64,000 nt of DNA from Solenopsis invicta (GCF_016802725.1 NC_052667.1:18801846-18865845), one strand, 5' to 3'; shown: positions 10,935 to 22,520, numbered from the stretch's first letter. Notes: generated by a model not told the origin, from the sequence alone. Translations and numbers: made by a program.

Positions 10935-11450
10935 TTAGGCTCTTGTACAAATTTCGTACGCCTCTTCCATTTTTGTTAGATGATCCATGGTAAAGTCTAA
11001 GCCTTCCGATATTCCTTTTAAGATCTTCATTTTTTCGACGTTTAAATACCTTAATTTTTTATGTCGGTTTTCCGCTGATTCTAATTTTTGTACCGTATAA
11101 GATCTTCCTGTTATCTCTGGACAAAGCTTCACTTTATACAATCCATTTTCTGTCTTTTTACTTCGTAGTATTTTTTGATTGTTTTTTTCTACTATAATCT
11201 TATTTCTCATGAAAGTTACTTTACTTCCATGCTCTGTTATACAATAACTGGCACCGATATTGCTTAAATCTGGAATATACATCACATTCTCCAGAGTACA
11301 GTTTTCCACTTTTAGTGTTCCTATCCCTTCAGACATCATGGACTCATTAGCTTTTGCTACACCAACGCTAGATTGTATTTGACTCAAATTCTTCAGGTAT
11401 TCTTTATTATTAACCATGTAAGATGTCGTACCAGAGTCAATTATTCAGGA
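10935..11450 (-). pseudogene. Copia protease and pre-integrase domain
   Basis: The minus strand starts with DSGTTSYMVNNKEYL at about 11445-11400, the Asp-Ser-Gly active site of a Copia aspartic protease. It continues to a pre-integrase zinc-binding-like block (HKKLRYLNVEKMKIL, about 11060-11010) and ends at a stop at 10935. The open part is 160 residues long. Confidence 0.85.
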
Positions 11451-11532
11451 TGTGTTTTGTTGCTTGTGGACGAAAAACGATACTTTCTCTATCTATTTAT
11501 CGGATGTATCAGTCTGCCGATCTTTCTTCTTA

Positions 11533-12284
11533 TTACCAGCGAAAGAAGCAATCCTTTTCAAAATTATTTGATTTTTTACAAATTTTACAGAACATTTGCC
11601 TCTCCTTTGAATCTATTTGTTTTTGAGACACTGTCCTTCTATATGCTCTCGCTAAATGGTCCGAATTACATTTAAAACATTTTTTCTTACTATTAGTATT
11701 GACATTTGCTTTGAACGCCACAGCATTCTCCTTTTCTTTTTGTTCAGAATTCCGGGCTTTCTTTGAAAGTATTCTTGCGGTTAAATTCTCCAAAGTCTGA
11801 TTCCTAGTAGCCATTGATTCCCACGCCGTAATAAACGATAGAAGTCCGGTAACGTAACCAGAATTTTAGAAATTAGTATAGAATCCGCTATTTATGTGTT
11901 TAAAGCCTTAAAACAGCTTGTTATGTTTACTAGTTTACTGATATGCGTGGCTACATTGTAGCTTTTATTCATTGTGTAACTGACAAATTCTTGCATTAGC
12001 ATGCATTTGAGTTGTTCGCTATCCCTCTTATATATAGAGTATAGCTTAATCCACATGCTCTGAGCCGTTTTGCAATTTAGTACATGAGTCATTGCTTTAT
12101 TACCCAGAGACAACATGATTGCTTTTGTGTATTCGCGCCCTTCTTGCGCCACATTGTATCTCGCTCAGTAGGTGGATTCTTCGTTGTATAGTTCGTTATC
12201 CTTTAATACAATTATGACCTCGAACTTCCACAGCTGAAAGTTTTCTATACCGTTCAACTTCTCGATCTGGCCCATTTCCTCCAT
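11533..12284 (-). pseudogene. Copia gag remnant with degenerate zinc knuckle
   Basis: The likely start is the ATG at 12284 (EEMGQIEKLNG, then WKFEVIIVLKD), the usual Copia gag opening. A stop near 12166 breaks it. SMWIKLYSIYKRDSEQLK continues the gag core (12152-11892). A shifted frame at 11814-11533 has CFKCNSDHLARAY, a CCHC knuckle whose last Cys is Tyr. The product would form the particle around the element RNA. Confidence 0.85.
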
Positions 12285-12386
12285 CGACACTTTAATTATT
12301 TTTACGTTTTTTCACTGTCTTCTCTTTACTTTTGATCACTAAAGATTTCTACGTTTTTCGTTTCCTTTGTTACCTTTCTTTCTCTA

Positions 12387-12401
12387 TCTGGGCTCATAAC
12401 C
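12387..12401 (-). other. Copia primer-binding site (initiator tRNA-Met half type)
   Basis: On the minus strand GGTTATGAGCCCAGA lies directly after the LTR edge. Copia elements prime from an internal half of initiator tRNA-Met, with a site close to GGTTATGGGCCCAG; one position differs here. Confidence 0.75.
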
Positions 12402-12508
12402 TATAGGGCTATCGTGATGATACTGCGTGTGAGATAAAAAGATGCAGTCATTAGAGTATCACTGAATGTTTATTGCACATCAGCATACAATAACTCCAAT
12501 TATTAGAG

Positions 12509-12557
<49 letters not shown>

Positions 12558-12560
12558 TAT
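12402..12560 (-). repeat. 5' LTR of the Copia, truncated
   Basis: Matches 8599-8710 (GGGCTATCGTGATGATACTG, GAGTATCACTGAATGTTTATT). It loses similarity in a TA run at 12511-12560, where the next element is inserted. The sequence beyond that element does not resume the LTR. Confidence 0.75.
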
Positions 12561-14327
12561 TGTGACGAGGTTTTGACGCACCTGACACAAGTTTCAGTGG
12601 CCGGTCACGGCGTATCTCAGGAACGCGGTATTTATTTCTCTCAAATAATTATTAGCGGACGGAATTGGGCGCCAGGCACGAGAAAGCGTGCCACTCTTTT
12701 AGTCTCATTAATTTTGCGACTCTACATTAACGTACTAACCATGAGCGGTGACGACACGACAATCCGGCAGCTCCCCGCTAAGATGGTAGAGGCGCGGGGG
12801 GGTCGGTGCGGGCAGGTGGTGATTGAGAGGGCGAAGGAGAATTACAGGATAACGAGGGAAGAATTAACAAAGAGAATAACAACGTATATTTGGAATCCTC
12901 GGGTTAGCGGAATACAAATCCTCGCACGCGGTTTACCCGCGTGCGGACTGCGTTACAGAGTCGCGGAATGTTACTCGAGGCGGCTCAGTAATCGGACGGT
13001 ATCGTACGGCAGTCACATGCGTAACGATTCAATCACCTCGGCGAGACGGTCGTCGCGGGAGAAGGTGCACACATCAAGGCGGAATTTCGCAAAGCAAGTC
13101 ATGCACACGCTAGCCGAAAGATCTCGCGATTTCTCTCACCGCTACGTAACTCAGCTACGTTCAACCCGCGAAATCAGACAAAACTCACACACGCACAATT
13201 ACATGAACTTACGATACAACGACGGCTTGGCTGTGGCGATACAGGCGCGAATACCGGAACTAAAGAAACTGCATTAATACGGCGGGATCGGGCGAGCAAC
13301 GTCGCGGCTGTAACAATGGCTACGTTTACAACATTTCACGCGAATACGAGACAGTACAGAGTGGACTGTACTTAATTCTGTCAGCCGCGACGTCACCCGT
13401 CTTTGATCGCAAAATAGGTGACTTTACAATTCGTTTTGACGCTCGTCTCACCTTCCGGCGCGGCACGGAACCTCTCTCTGCGTCTTCTCCGGAAGTTTGG
13501 CCTTCGAGTCCTCGGCACCAGTCTCCGGTTCGGGGCACGCTCACAGCACAAGTGAGCAAGTGATCGATTCTCGATCCTGCGGGAGGCCCGCGGTGTCGCG
13601 CCCCACTTATCGCCACTGCCGCTTCCGCATGGGCTGTTATCAGGCGGCTAGATCCTGGCGGTGTGCGCGTTATTCTATCGTTCTGCGCTTCTGACGTCGA
13701 TAGCGCGTGAGGCCCAAATTCGGCAGGTACTTTTCGTTTGTAACGTTCGGCATTCTCGTAACTGATATCGGCCGGCCTTTTCTTCGGTGGCGGATGGCCG
13801 CCGCCTCAAGCCCGTGACGCCTCCCCTGCACGGTTCTAGTTATTGTCTCGTTCTCGTTCTTGTCTTTTAGCGTTGGTTGGCGTAGCTTTGCGCTACTTCT
13901 GCCTGCGGAATCGTACTCTGCCGTTCCTGAAAAATTAACTCCTGACAGACAAGGTTTTTTGTTCGGCGGTAAACGAAAGGGACAGTGTGAGCGGTACAAC
14001 CTGCGAGCCCCCGCGTCTCGGGGTGCTCCGTAAATTCCTCGGCGATGTTCCTGGATTCTTGTTTCCTTCTCGGTGCCTCTGAGTGGACGAGACGTTTTAC
14101 CCGTACAAGATGTTTTCCCGCAGTTACCGTTTCTCTTCTCGGACCTACCGCTTACTTGAAATTAATAGCGGGCGCAGGGATGGCACAGAGACGAACACAC
14201 ACACTTAAACGGTCGCGCCAACGAAATCACGCCTGCTCCCGAGCCGGAAGGACGCAGCATCCGTGTCGCGCCTCGCGGTCCGGCCATACGGCCCTTGTGA
14301 CGGACAATGAACGCAAGTTGCACCATC

Positions 14328-14330
<3 letters not shown>
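12561..14330. mobile_element. Probable solo LTR, 1.77 kb, GC-rich
   Basis: Starts TGTGACGAGGTTTTGACG and ends GCACCATCACA, giving TG...CA termini with a short TGTGA/TCACA inverted end. It sits inside a TA run, so a duplication such as ATAT is present but uninformative. GC content is clearly above the flanks. It contains a 234-codon Arg-rich frame (12573-13277) that resembles nothing I know and may be chance. No internal retrotransposon region is present. Orientation is unknown. Confidence 0.5.
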
Positions 14331-14365
<35 letters not shown>

Positions 14366-14376
14366 TATACATATAT
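14331..14376. repeat. (TA)n microsatellite
   Basis: TA run with a few TACA variants. It is the right-hand half of the run into which the preceding element inserted. Confidence 0.85.
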
Positions 14377-14436
14377 TGCTCCAATTTCATGTGTTTTGAA
14401 GTTATTTTTAAAAAAGTATTGTAAAATAAAGTGAAA

Positions 14437-14591
14437 ATGGTACGTTACGTGGTGAAATCGTGCATAAACTGCAGCGAAAAGTATTTGCCGGATGAGCAAG
14501 CAAGCTTTTACCGATTTCCGGAAAACGCAGTAATGCGTGAAGACTGGATTCGGAGAATCGGAGAGTTATATGCCAAAAAATATTAAGAGTG
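14437..14591 (+). pseudogene. THAP-domain first exon, frame broken
   Basis: The ATG at 14437 (context AAAATGG) opens a 49-residue frame beginning MVRYVVKSCINC. It then has FYRFPENAVMREDWIRRI, the Cys-x2-Cys plus RFP...R..W signature of the THAP zinc-binding domain (C2CH, DNA binding). A stop at 14584-14586 is followed by GTAAGT at 14592, a strong splice donor. In the next frame the reading continues to that donor (YMPKNIKSG), which suggests a small indel destroyed the exon. THAP domains occur in P-element transposases and in host genes derived from them. The rest of the protein is not found with confidence; 17033-17430 has splice-like signals but no recognisable domain. Confidence 0.55.
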
Positions 14592-14749
14592 GTAAGTCTT
14601 ATTAAATATTATTAGTTAATCTTTTGTAATGTTATTTCCATTACAATAAAAGGTCAAAAGATTTGTTTGCAAAACATGAACATTGCATAAGAACTTTTGT
14701 ACGGCTCGTCTTGTTTTTCTTTCTTGTTTTCTTTCTTTAATTATAACTA

Positions 14750-16559
14750 GAGGAGAAGAAGGTATTATGGCTACTGTCGACAATATGGCTACCCCTACTA
14801 TTTTTGTTATTAGGTGACGTATTCTAACAATTTCTTATGAAGTTATTTGTTTAGTAGCCCGCCGTTTTTTAATGGTGCTAATATGTCAATTCATAAGGAA
14901 TGACAATTGTTATAAGGCATTTTTACTTTTGAGCACTTCACTTTTCAAGGTACACTTTTAACCTCTAATTACATACATTTCATCATTATTCTTAAACTTG
15001 AGTGTATTATCACATAAAGGTATATACACCCGAATGTTTATTTGTTATTTAATTTCTTATTCAGCCGTATACATTTCAAGTTATACAAAGTTAAAGCAGT
15101 AACATAGAATTTTGTTAATATGGTTTTTTAAGCGAAATTTTTATATCAAAATATTTCTTCGATAAATCGATTGTCATTCTAAAGAGCGATGTTTAGAAAC
15201 ATTAGAGACATCATTTTATGCTTATTGTTTAATGTTAAACAGGGATAAAATGATATTTTTAAAGAAAGAGCAGTAAAAAGATCTGTTTTTTGGCTCATTT
15301 CTTGAACCTCAAATTTCAAACTTTTTTTATGCCAAATAGTACTATATAATGGAACATTAATCCCAGAGAAATTTTAAAATGAGCATAAGCGCGGTTCCGG
15401 AGATATAAAAGATTGAAAGTGATGATTTCTCATAACATAGAGCGCCGTTTTTAGACTTCTTTTTTGTTGTTTGAATAAAAATTTTCTATTATATTTTTGC
15501 GCGCTGAACACGAATCTGGTAAGCAAATTGCTCTATTACGTCAGATTTCTTAGAAAAGTATAAAAAATGATTATTTTTACCTCACCATGGCGTTAAAAAA
15601 AAATCTATTTCTATCTATCTAAAAATCTATCTAAAAAATATATATAACGAAGTGAAACACTGTTTTTTATGGATTTTTATCCCGGATTGAAATATGACCT
15701 TAGTTTTCGTCTAGTTTGAAAACTCCCCGAAATAGATGGAATTGAAGTGACACGTGACACGTGACACCGTCTTTCACAGATCGAAATGCTTTTCTACTGA
15801 GAGTTTCCTTGCCTCTCACAGATTAGGGTGCTTTTTTAATATGGGTAATAGATTTTTAGATAGATAGAAATAGATTTTTTTAACGCCATGGTGAAGTAAA
15901 AATGATCATTTTTAACACTTTTTTAAAACATTTGACGTAATAGAGCAATTTGCGTACCAGATTTGTGTTCAATGCTTAAAAATACAATGGAAAATGCTAA
16001 CTTTTATTCAAACAATAGAAAAGAAGTCTAAAAATGGCGCCTTGTGTTATGAGAAACCATCACTTTCAATCTTTTATATCTCCGGAATCGCGCTTATGCT
16101 TATCTTAAAATTTCTCTGAGATTAATTTTTCATTATATAGTACAATTTAGCATAAAGAAATGCTTGAAATTCAAGATCCAAGAGATGGGCCAAATTTACT
16201 GATGCTCTTTCTAATGACACTTCTAAAGCTTCTAAACACAGGAAAATTTTAAACAATAAAAAATTTAAAAAATATAATTTTGTATCAAGGTATTGTGTTT
16301 CTTTTAAACTAAATCAATTTAAAAAAATTTTTTTTATGGATAGCTATATTACAATCACTTTTTTCTTCCATCAATTATGCAGTGCATTAGATTTTTATAA
16401 ATCACGTCCTAAATAATAAATATTTCATTACTTTGAGTCTAGAATCTATCAAACAACACTCTGACGAATGTAATCGTTCAAGTTTCAATAGAAAATATTA
16501 ATTATAAACAAAGTTATTCAATAAAATGAAAATGGGTACCATATTACCCTCTTCTCTTC
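14750..16559 (+). mobile_element. AGGAGAAG-ended family, copy 1 (contains a palindrome)
   Basis: Ends GAGGAGAAGAAGGTATTATG and, inverted, GAAGAGAAGAGGGTAATATG. The left flank is TA; the right flank TG is a decayed TA. It aligns along its whole length with 23642-24531 and 30046-30932, except for a 0.95-kb insertion. No transposase frame. The TA flanks point to Tc1/mariner mobilisation. Confidence 0.82.
15263..16212. mobile_element. 950-bp palindromic element nested in copy 1
   Basis: Arms of about 385 bp: AGAAAGAGC at the left end mirrors GCTCTTTCT at the right. Shared landmarks are GATATAAAAGATTGAAAGTG, CACGAATCTGGTA and ACCATGGCGTTAA. The loop, about 15660-15830, holds a CACGTGACACGTGACAC motif. 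Copies 2 and 3 of the host element lack it, so it is a secondary insertion. Confidence 0.85.
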
Positions 16560-16765
16560 TGTTAACTATAATACTTTTTATTTTGAAAATTATTTGTTTT
16601 ACAAAATATCAACGAGATACTTGATGCAGTCAAGTAATCAGAAATATTATCTGCAATTATGAAGAAATACCAAAGCAAACAAGCTACAAAAAAAAGGCAA
16701 GATAATATGTTTATGTACATACAGTAATGAGGGTTAAAGGGATAAAGAAGGGTTAAAGGAATAAA

Positions 16766-16920
16766 AGGTTACAACACATTTTCTTCGATGGTTTTTGGAA
16801 TGTAGACTTGCTTATCCATCGGCGAACGTAATTGGTTGGATCCACAGATAAGAATCAATTACGTTCGATGAACAAGTTTACATTCTAAAAACCATCGAAG
16901 AAAATGTGTTGCAACATTTT
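16766..16920. repeat. Palindromic MITE
   Basis: CAACACATTTTCTTCGATGG at 16772 is mirrored by CCATCGAAGAAAATGTGTTG ending at 16912. The arms are about 50-60 bp around a short spacer. Non-coding. Confidence 0.85.
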
Positions 16921-17744
16921 AGCTCATAACTGTATATAAACTTTTTAATTCCACACCAAAGATAATTATTACAATCTTTGTAACGTGTGAAATGATTTAA
17001 CAGAGCAAAAACGAAAGGATGCAACTTGACACAACCTCTTGTTGATCATCTAAATGTTAGGTAAATAAAACTTTCATTCATAATTTACTATAATTTATAC
17101 GCATATTAATATAAGACTATCGTTAATATTGTTTTTACAATGTAACTTAAGCGTATACTCGAATCAGCAGAAACTAAATGCGGAAACGAAGCAACTCCAG
17201 CATGGTACGATTAATTTTGAAAAAACAGACGCAATTGTGGTTGAATTTAGTAGAATCCTTCTCAAGCTCTTTAAAAAAAATCGGGAATACAAAAAATTGA
17301 GCGTGGAATATAGGAACCATGAAAACGATAGCTACTGCCTTAGAATATTCATACAAAGGTAAAAAGCTTATATATTGCTATATATATCTTTGTGTAATAA
17401 AATGTATCTAATGTATTGTGTATTATTTTCAGCCACGCAAGAGAATCAAAGTGCTGGCAATATTTAAAGGCATAAATGGGTGGAATGTCTACTCTTGCGA
17501 GTATAATCTGGTTATTGTCACAAACATTGTAAAAATTTTTTGTTTACAGTTCCATCATATGAAAAAGAATTGTTATTAAAATGTAGAAATAATGCAATTT
17601 AAATTATCAAAGAAAAACTTTTTGTACATAATTTTTCATAAAGTTAAATATATGACTTAATATCTTGTTTTAATTAAAAAGAATTATTGAAATATTAGAT
17701 ATTTTATTTATTCCAAGATACATATTTATTTATTGTATTTTACA

Positions 17745-17746
<2 letters not shown>
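16921..17746. other. Stretch with possible exon-like signals, no recognised protein
   Basis: A 77-codon frame at 17129-17362 ends at AAAG/GTAAAA and is followed by TTATTTTCAG at 17432. A second short block (17000-17058) has acceptor- and donor-like ends. The encoded residues (KLFKKNREYKKLSVEYR) show no known domain. It could be part of the THAP gene that starts at 14437, or chance. Confidence 0.2.
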
Positions 17747-17782
<36 letters not shown>

Positions 17783-17881
17783 CGTGTGCGCGCGTGAGTG
17801 AGTGAGTGAGTGAGTGAGTGAGTGAGTGAGTGAGTGAGTGAGTGTGTGCGCGTGAGTGCGTGCGTGCGTGCATGCGTGCAC
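17747..17881. repeat. (TG)n / (GAGT)n compound microsatellite
   Basis: TG repeats, then CGCGTG variants, about twelve GAGT units (17793-17842), and GCGT variants. Confidence 0.95.
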
Positions 17882-18569
17882 GTATATTTTATATATAGTA
17901 ATAAATAGTTATTATTGTAAAATTAAATTTTTACTAATAATAATTTTCATCTAGCTTTAATTTCATGTGAAGACCTATAAAAAAATAATAAAGAAAAACT
18001 TTTATAGCAAATTAAAAAGAAAAAAATATTTAATCATTTTTATGTTACCACTTTTATAAAAATTCAATACTAAAATATAATAAAACATTAAAATGTTACA
18101 TTTCATTTTCCTTTGAAGCAAGTAAAATAATTGTAAAAATGAAAAAAATTTGAAATATTTATCTTGTCACTTTAAATTATTAAAACTACGGAAAAATTTA
18201 TTACGATATTTATATTTGTAGTATTATTACAAATATTATTTTATTACTAAATACTATTAACCTTTATATTTCACACAAACTATTTATCTTTTATTAATTT
18301 TTGACAGTGAACACAGTTAGTCTTTCATCATTTGCATTTTAATGACATATTTATTTACGGTTTTATCCACAAGAAAAGAGATACAGGTAGATTGAAAATA
18401 GTGAACGTCTGACAAAGACATTTATATCAGTTGTACAGACTTTAGAAAATGAAATAGTTCAACTTTTCACAGTTGGCAGCCCTTTGAAATAAGAGGCAGA
18501 AAAACAACAAAAAGCGCAGATTTTAGAGAAAGAAGTCTGCAAATTAAGTATCCCTTTCACCATGGTCTA
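17882..18569. other. Non-coding AT-rich stretch
   Basis: Nothing recognised on either strand. Confidence 0.4.
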
Positions 18570-18652
18570 AACGGTGTCTACCGCTGCGAGTTTATTATAC
18601 TATCGATAGCGCCAGTATCGATATAACCGATTATCGACTGTTAGAAATTATC
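18570..18652 (-). mobile_element. Copia LTR fragment
   Basis: About 80 bp match the 5' part of the Copia LTR (8828-8907), including CTACCGCTGCGAGT, GCGCCAGTATCGATATAA and ACTGTTAGAAATTATC. It is a second, older insertion or a recombination relic of the same family. 18653-19260 holds nothing else recognised. Confidence 0.75.
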
Positions 18653-19260
18653 TCAGCATCTGCCATCTTAAATTTTGGAATTCTAATGTTAATTTCGTAA
18701 TCAGTGAATATAAAAACCTTCATGTTAGAAGTTTTAAGATGATCCGATGAAAAACAGTAAAATACGCTGTATGCATCATATAGAATCAGCCATTTTTGAA
18801 AAAAAAACTAGGTGATGGAGCAAAACGAAACCTGGATTCGGATTCAAGGACTCAAAATACATATCGGAAACCTACCCTGGTCCAAGTTAATTTTGAAAAA
18901 AATTTTTTTGTAGACCTGTGTTACTTATAATTTACGCAGATTGTTGTTTTACATCGATCTATTTTACAACATATTAGACTATCAGTACAAAATTATTTTT
19001 TTCAAAAAAGGTAAAAAAGCACCAAGTATGTATCTGTGTCTCTAAAAAAATCATTATACCATGTATTTAATTCTTTATAAATCACAAAATTTTCGAGCTC
19101 AATGCAATTACATAAACCCAAGTTTGCATAATAACTTTAATTTGTTTCAATTAAATTCAAGTGATACGTATGGTTTTGTATTTAGAGGTCTTTCCTAACA
19201 TTCTATGTATATCTTTTATTGCATTTTCTTGTAGTCGATTTCGAGAACTTTTCAAAATAC

Positions 19261-19506
19261 TGTTACGACCGAGAAGATCGTCTTGTTATCACACACTCAC
19301 GCTGTGACAATAACACGCGCACTCCCGAAATAAAAACACACTCTTTTAAAAAGATAACTTTAATATAAAAATGTGACAGTTCGAAAGAAAGATCAAGACA
19401 ACGACGACCATAACAACCGTTGACAGGGAACGATCTCTTCTGTCGCGCTTATCGATCGCCTTGCGCAAATCGATATTAGACGCTTCCTTAGGGCGGGCAC
19501 GCAACA
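19261..19506. mobile_element. Solo LTR, 246 bp, ATAC target duplication
   Basis: Begins TGTTACGACCGAGAAG and ends GCACGCAACA, with ATAC on both sides (19257-19260 and 19507-19510). It contains GAAATAAAAACAC. No internal region is present. The LTR family is not identified; a 4-bp duplication fits Gypsy-type integrases. Confidence 0.6.
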
Positions 19507-19510
19507 ATAC

Positions 19511-19629
19511 TATAAAGAAGTTATTTTTTATTAAGTACTTTCCGAGTTGTGAGGCTTGAAAGCTACAGTGTATTGTAACTTTCAAAACTCATAACTCGGA
19601 AAGTACTTAACAAAAATAAACTTTATCAT
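19511..19629. repeat. Palindromic MITE
   Basis: TTAAGTACTTTCCGAGT is mirrored by ACTCGGAAAGTACTTAA. The arms are about 55 bp and the loop very short. It lies immediately next to the solo LTR. Confidence 0.85.
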
Positions 19630-19655
19630 AGTGTTTTGGAAAGCTCTTGACACCA

Positions 19656-20686
19656 CCTTGCCTGCACCAAACGTAACAAGCACGTCGCTGTGACGTGCTA
19701 ACTCGTCGCATGTTACGTCTCAGCGACGTCTCAACTGGTGTTCGAAACGTAATTGAGACGTCGCTGAGACGTAACTAACATCCCCATTTCTGGTGACAGC
19801 GACGTTGTAATGATGTGTATTTTGTGACTTATACACTAATTGTGACCTGAAAATTATCGACCAATTTTGAAAAATTAAGATTGGTTTTTACTGCATTATG
19901 TACGTAAAATACTTGCTAGATAAAATGTATAATAGTTTTACACTGAGAGAAGAAAATGATTGCAATTACCATAATTCAACTGTAATTTATAGTGGTTTTT
20001 TGTGCGATCTATAAATTATAGTAATTCTGAATTATAATATTCTACTTTTTATGTATAGTTACATCTATTATGTTTATATGGTTCCAAATATTGGAAGTTT
20101 AAAAAGGTTAGTTTTAATTACATAGTAAATTAAAATATCTTCCACTTGATTTCATTTTCAAGGGAATTCATCAGAAAAATTATTCTACTCTAATAGAACA
20201 TCGATGAAAAATCTTATAATGCTCCGCCTTTTATACCATTTACGTGTTTTCTTTCTTAGGAGAAAACGCCATAACAACCATCTAGTGACGGTTTCATGTA
20301 CTACTATACGCAGAGAAAAAAGTATTTGTGACTATAATTGCATGGTTAAGGAAATTATTATGAGAGATGCATCGGATAGTGATTTTTACCGGATAGCCGG
20401 ATACCGCGATAGTATTTCCCAACTGTACATTACTCTACGTAACGTTTTCACAATTACGTATTAAATTTAATTACATTAAATAAAAAACATCATTTTTAAA
20501 AAATGAAATGTTATTTATCTTTAAAATATAAGTTATAATACAAAAGAAAATTCAACAAGCAGCTAATTAATTAAAACATTCAAATTATTTAGTTACGTCG
20601 CAGCGACGTGCACAAGACGTATCATATTTTCTGCGACTTCGTGATCAAAACAGCACGTCTCTGTTATGTCCGGTGCAGGCAGGGCA
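19656..20686. mobile_element. DNA-transposon-like element with CCTGCCTGCACC ends
   Basis: The left end CCTTGCCTGCACC is mirrored by GGTGCAGGCAGGG at the right. Sub-terminal ACGTCGCTGYGACGT and GACGTGC motifs recur near both ends. A target duplication is not clear. The interior frame 20204-20464 (86 aa) has no recognised domain, so the element appears non-autonomous. Confidence 0.6.
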
Positions 20687-20689
20687 GCT

Positions 20690-22005
20690 ATTAGATTCTG
20701 TAATCAAAAATATTCTATTTAAAAAAATTGATGTGACTTTGATCTGACCTTGGCGACGTTATACAAGATCAAACTGATAAGATCAGTAAATAGATTTTTT
20801 GAAACCCTACAACTTTTATTTGAAACATTTTTTCCTAAAATGCTTAGTTTTTGAGATATTTTGTCGTCCCGGTACTTTTTGGACACCCCTTAGCTGCGTT
20901 TTGAAATGCGTAACGAGTACTGAAAATTTATAGTTTATGTTACATATACTAGATGTAGATTTTTGATACTTTGAGTAAATAACAATTCATTATATGAATA
21001 TAAAAAAAAAGATTCATATATGTGTTTGGGAATAACTTCATCGTTTATGCAGTAATGTGCTATGATATCTAAGCGCTCGAATTTTGCACAGTTTGATTAA
21101 TTAATTAACTTTAAACATTTCTCATTTAAAAATTATTGTACAATATTTTAGTATTAGAATTTTCGTATAGGAATCATTAACGGGTGTCACGGTAAGTTTG
21201 AGACACCCTATATAATATTTTTGAATTCTAACATATGAAATAGTCTATTATCCTACTAGTTCTTATCCAAAACTATTTAAATACTGGGTAAAAATTTCCC
21301 AAAACCCAATCCCCAAGTGATCAGATAATGATTACTGATCAATAAAACTGCCTAGTTCTTGGAGAGACTTTTGGCTGATGTTCGATCTGATTTCTCTGGT
21401 TTGGATAGTTTCTGTCCAAACATCGGGAAAAACTGTCAGGAAATTTGCTAATTCTCTTGCGATTTCTACTTGGGTATTTATATGCCCAGATAGCCAAATA
21501 ATTGCAAGTTGTCGACAACTTGTCACAAATATTCATATTAGTTGTCAGCAAAGCAACAGAAGGGGGTATCTTCTTACCATTACGTTCTTGCCAGCAATAG
21601 TTTTTAAAATATAATACCAGCAAGTTTCCAACAACTTATCAGCATTATATTTATTACAAGTTATAAATGGGAATTGTTGCTCACATGTTGCTGTCATGTT
21701 GCTCGCAGATTGTTATAAACAATTTTTAAAATATAGTAATGGCAAGTTCTAAACACAACTTACCACAATATAATAACACAGATTGACTTCAATAATTTTT
21801 CTACATTTGCTCGACAATAAAACTCAGCATATTGATACTAAATTGACTAAAACATTTTTGTCGCATTAAATAAAAGGCAACGTAATAGCAATTAACAAGC
21901 AATTTAATCTGTGCGATGATTTGCTTTAGATTGAGTTATCACGTTTTGCTATCTGGGTGTAAAGTACCTCTTTGTCTTGTTTGTACTCCTCACTTGAGTT
22001 CTATT
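20690..22005. other. Repeat-derived non-coding stretch
   Basis: Two transposon-end-like motifs are visible, CCCGGTACTTTTTGGACACC near 20877 and GGGTGTCACGGTAAGTTTG near 21183. From 21500 to 21780 there are many GTTGC/GCAAC words like those in the CAGCACA-ended family. No gene is recognised; the small overlapping frames at 21332-21623 are not convincing. Confidence 0.4.
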
Positions 22006-22009
22006 AGTT

Positions 22010-22520
22010 CTATTTTATTTTTTAAATCACTCGAACACTCCATTTTATGTATAAAAATATAAACATTTTATACAATTCTTTCTTTAACTGAAATAATTGT
22101 AATGCCTCCGACATGTTTTTAATTTTTACTCTAATATTGCATTGCAATAATTTTTGTCTCTTTATTTTACAATTATTGTAAATACTGCATATTAGTAAAA
22201 TACAGCTTAGTAAAATACACGAACAATATTCAAATAACGCGCGCGGAGCAACTGTCGTCTTATGTACTACGCACCTCAATTTCGATCCAATGGTTTTCCC
22301 AAGATAATTTACATATAAAATGCAATTTTTTTGTCTATTATAACACCTAAGCATTTAATTTTATTAACTACTTCTAATAATGAATTTTTAAATTTTACTT
22401 TTATATTACTTTTTAATATTTTTTTCTTGTACCTCTTACCAATATAATTTTGGTTTTGTTTATATTTAATTGCAACTTATTAATCTTCAATTATTTCTCC
22501 ATTCTTCCCATCTGATCATT
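22010..22520 (-). pseudogene. Non-LTR retrotransposon (LINE) reverse-transcriptase fragment
   Basis: Reading the minus strand through frame changes gives LQLNINKTKIILV (about 22470), then VNKIKCLGVIIDKKI (about 22350), YVNYLGKTIGSKLR (about 22300), APRALFEYC and MSEALQLFQLK. This order (…NKTK…; YLGVIID.KL; …KTI.AP.FEYC; …LQ.L.VK) is the end of the RT domain and the thumb of Jockey-like LINEs. At least two frameshifts. No catalytic FADD-type motif remains. It ends 60 bp before the first host exon. Confidence 0.65.

Larger units (their letters stand above)
8599..12560 (-). mobile_element. Degenerate Copia (Ty1/copia) retrotransposon
   Basis: On the minus strand, in order: 5' LTR remnant, primer-binding site, gag with damaged zinc knuckle, protease, integrase, reverse-transcriptase edges, RNase H, polypurine tract, 3' LTR. 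Protease-integrase-RT-RNase H is the defining Copia order. The frame is broken by stops and frameshifts, and the catalytic core of the reverse transcriptase is deleted. The LTRs share about 110 bp near TATAGGGCTATCGTG. A 1.77-kb GC-rich insertion then cuts the 5' LTR at a TA run. Dead element. Confidence 0.9.

Noticed and set aside
12573..13277. A host gene of 234 codons
   Set aside because: No domain, atypical Arg-rich composition, and it lies wholly inside a probable LTR; kept only as a finding.
20204..20464. An 86-codon frame inside the CCTGCCTGCACC element
   Set aside because: No recognisable transposase motif; length within chance expectation.
21332..21623. Overlapping small frames on both strands
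   Set aside because: Mutually antisense, no domain, in repeat-like sequence.
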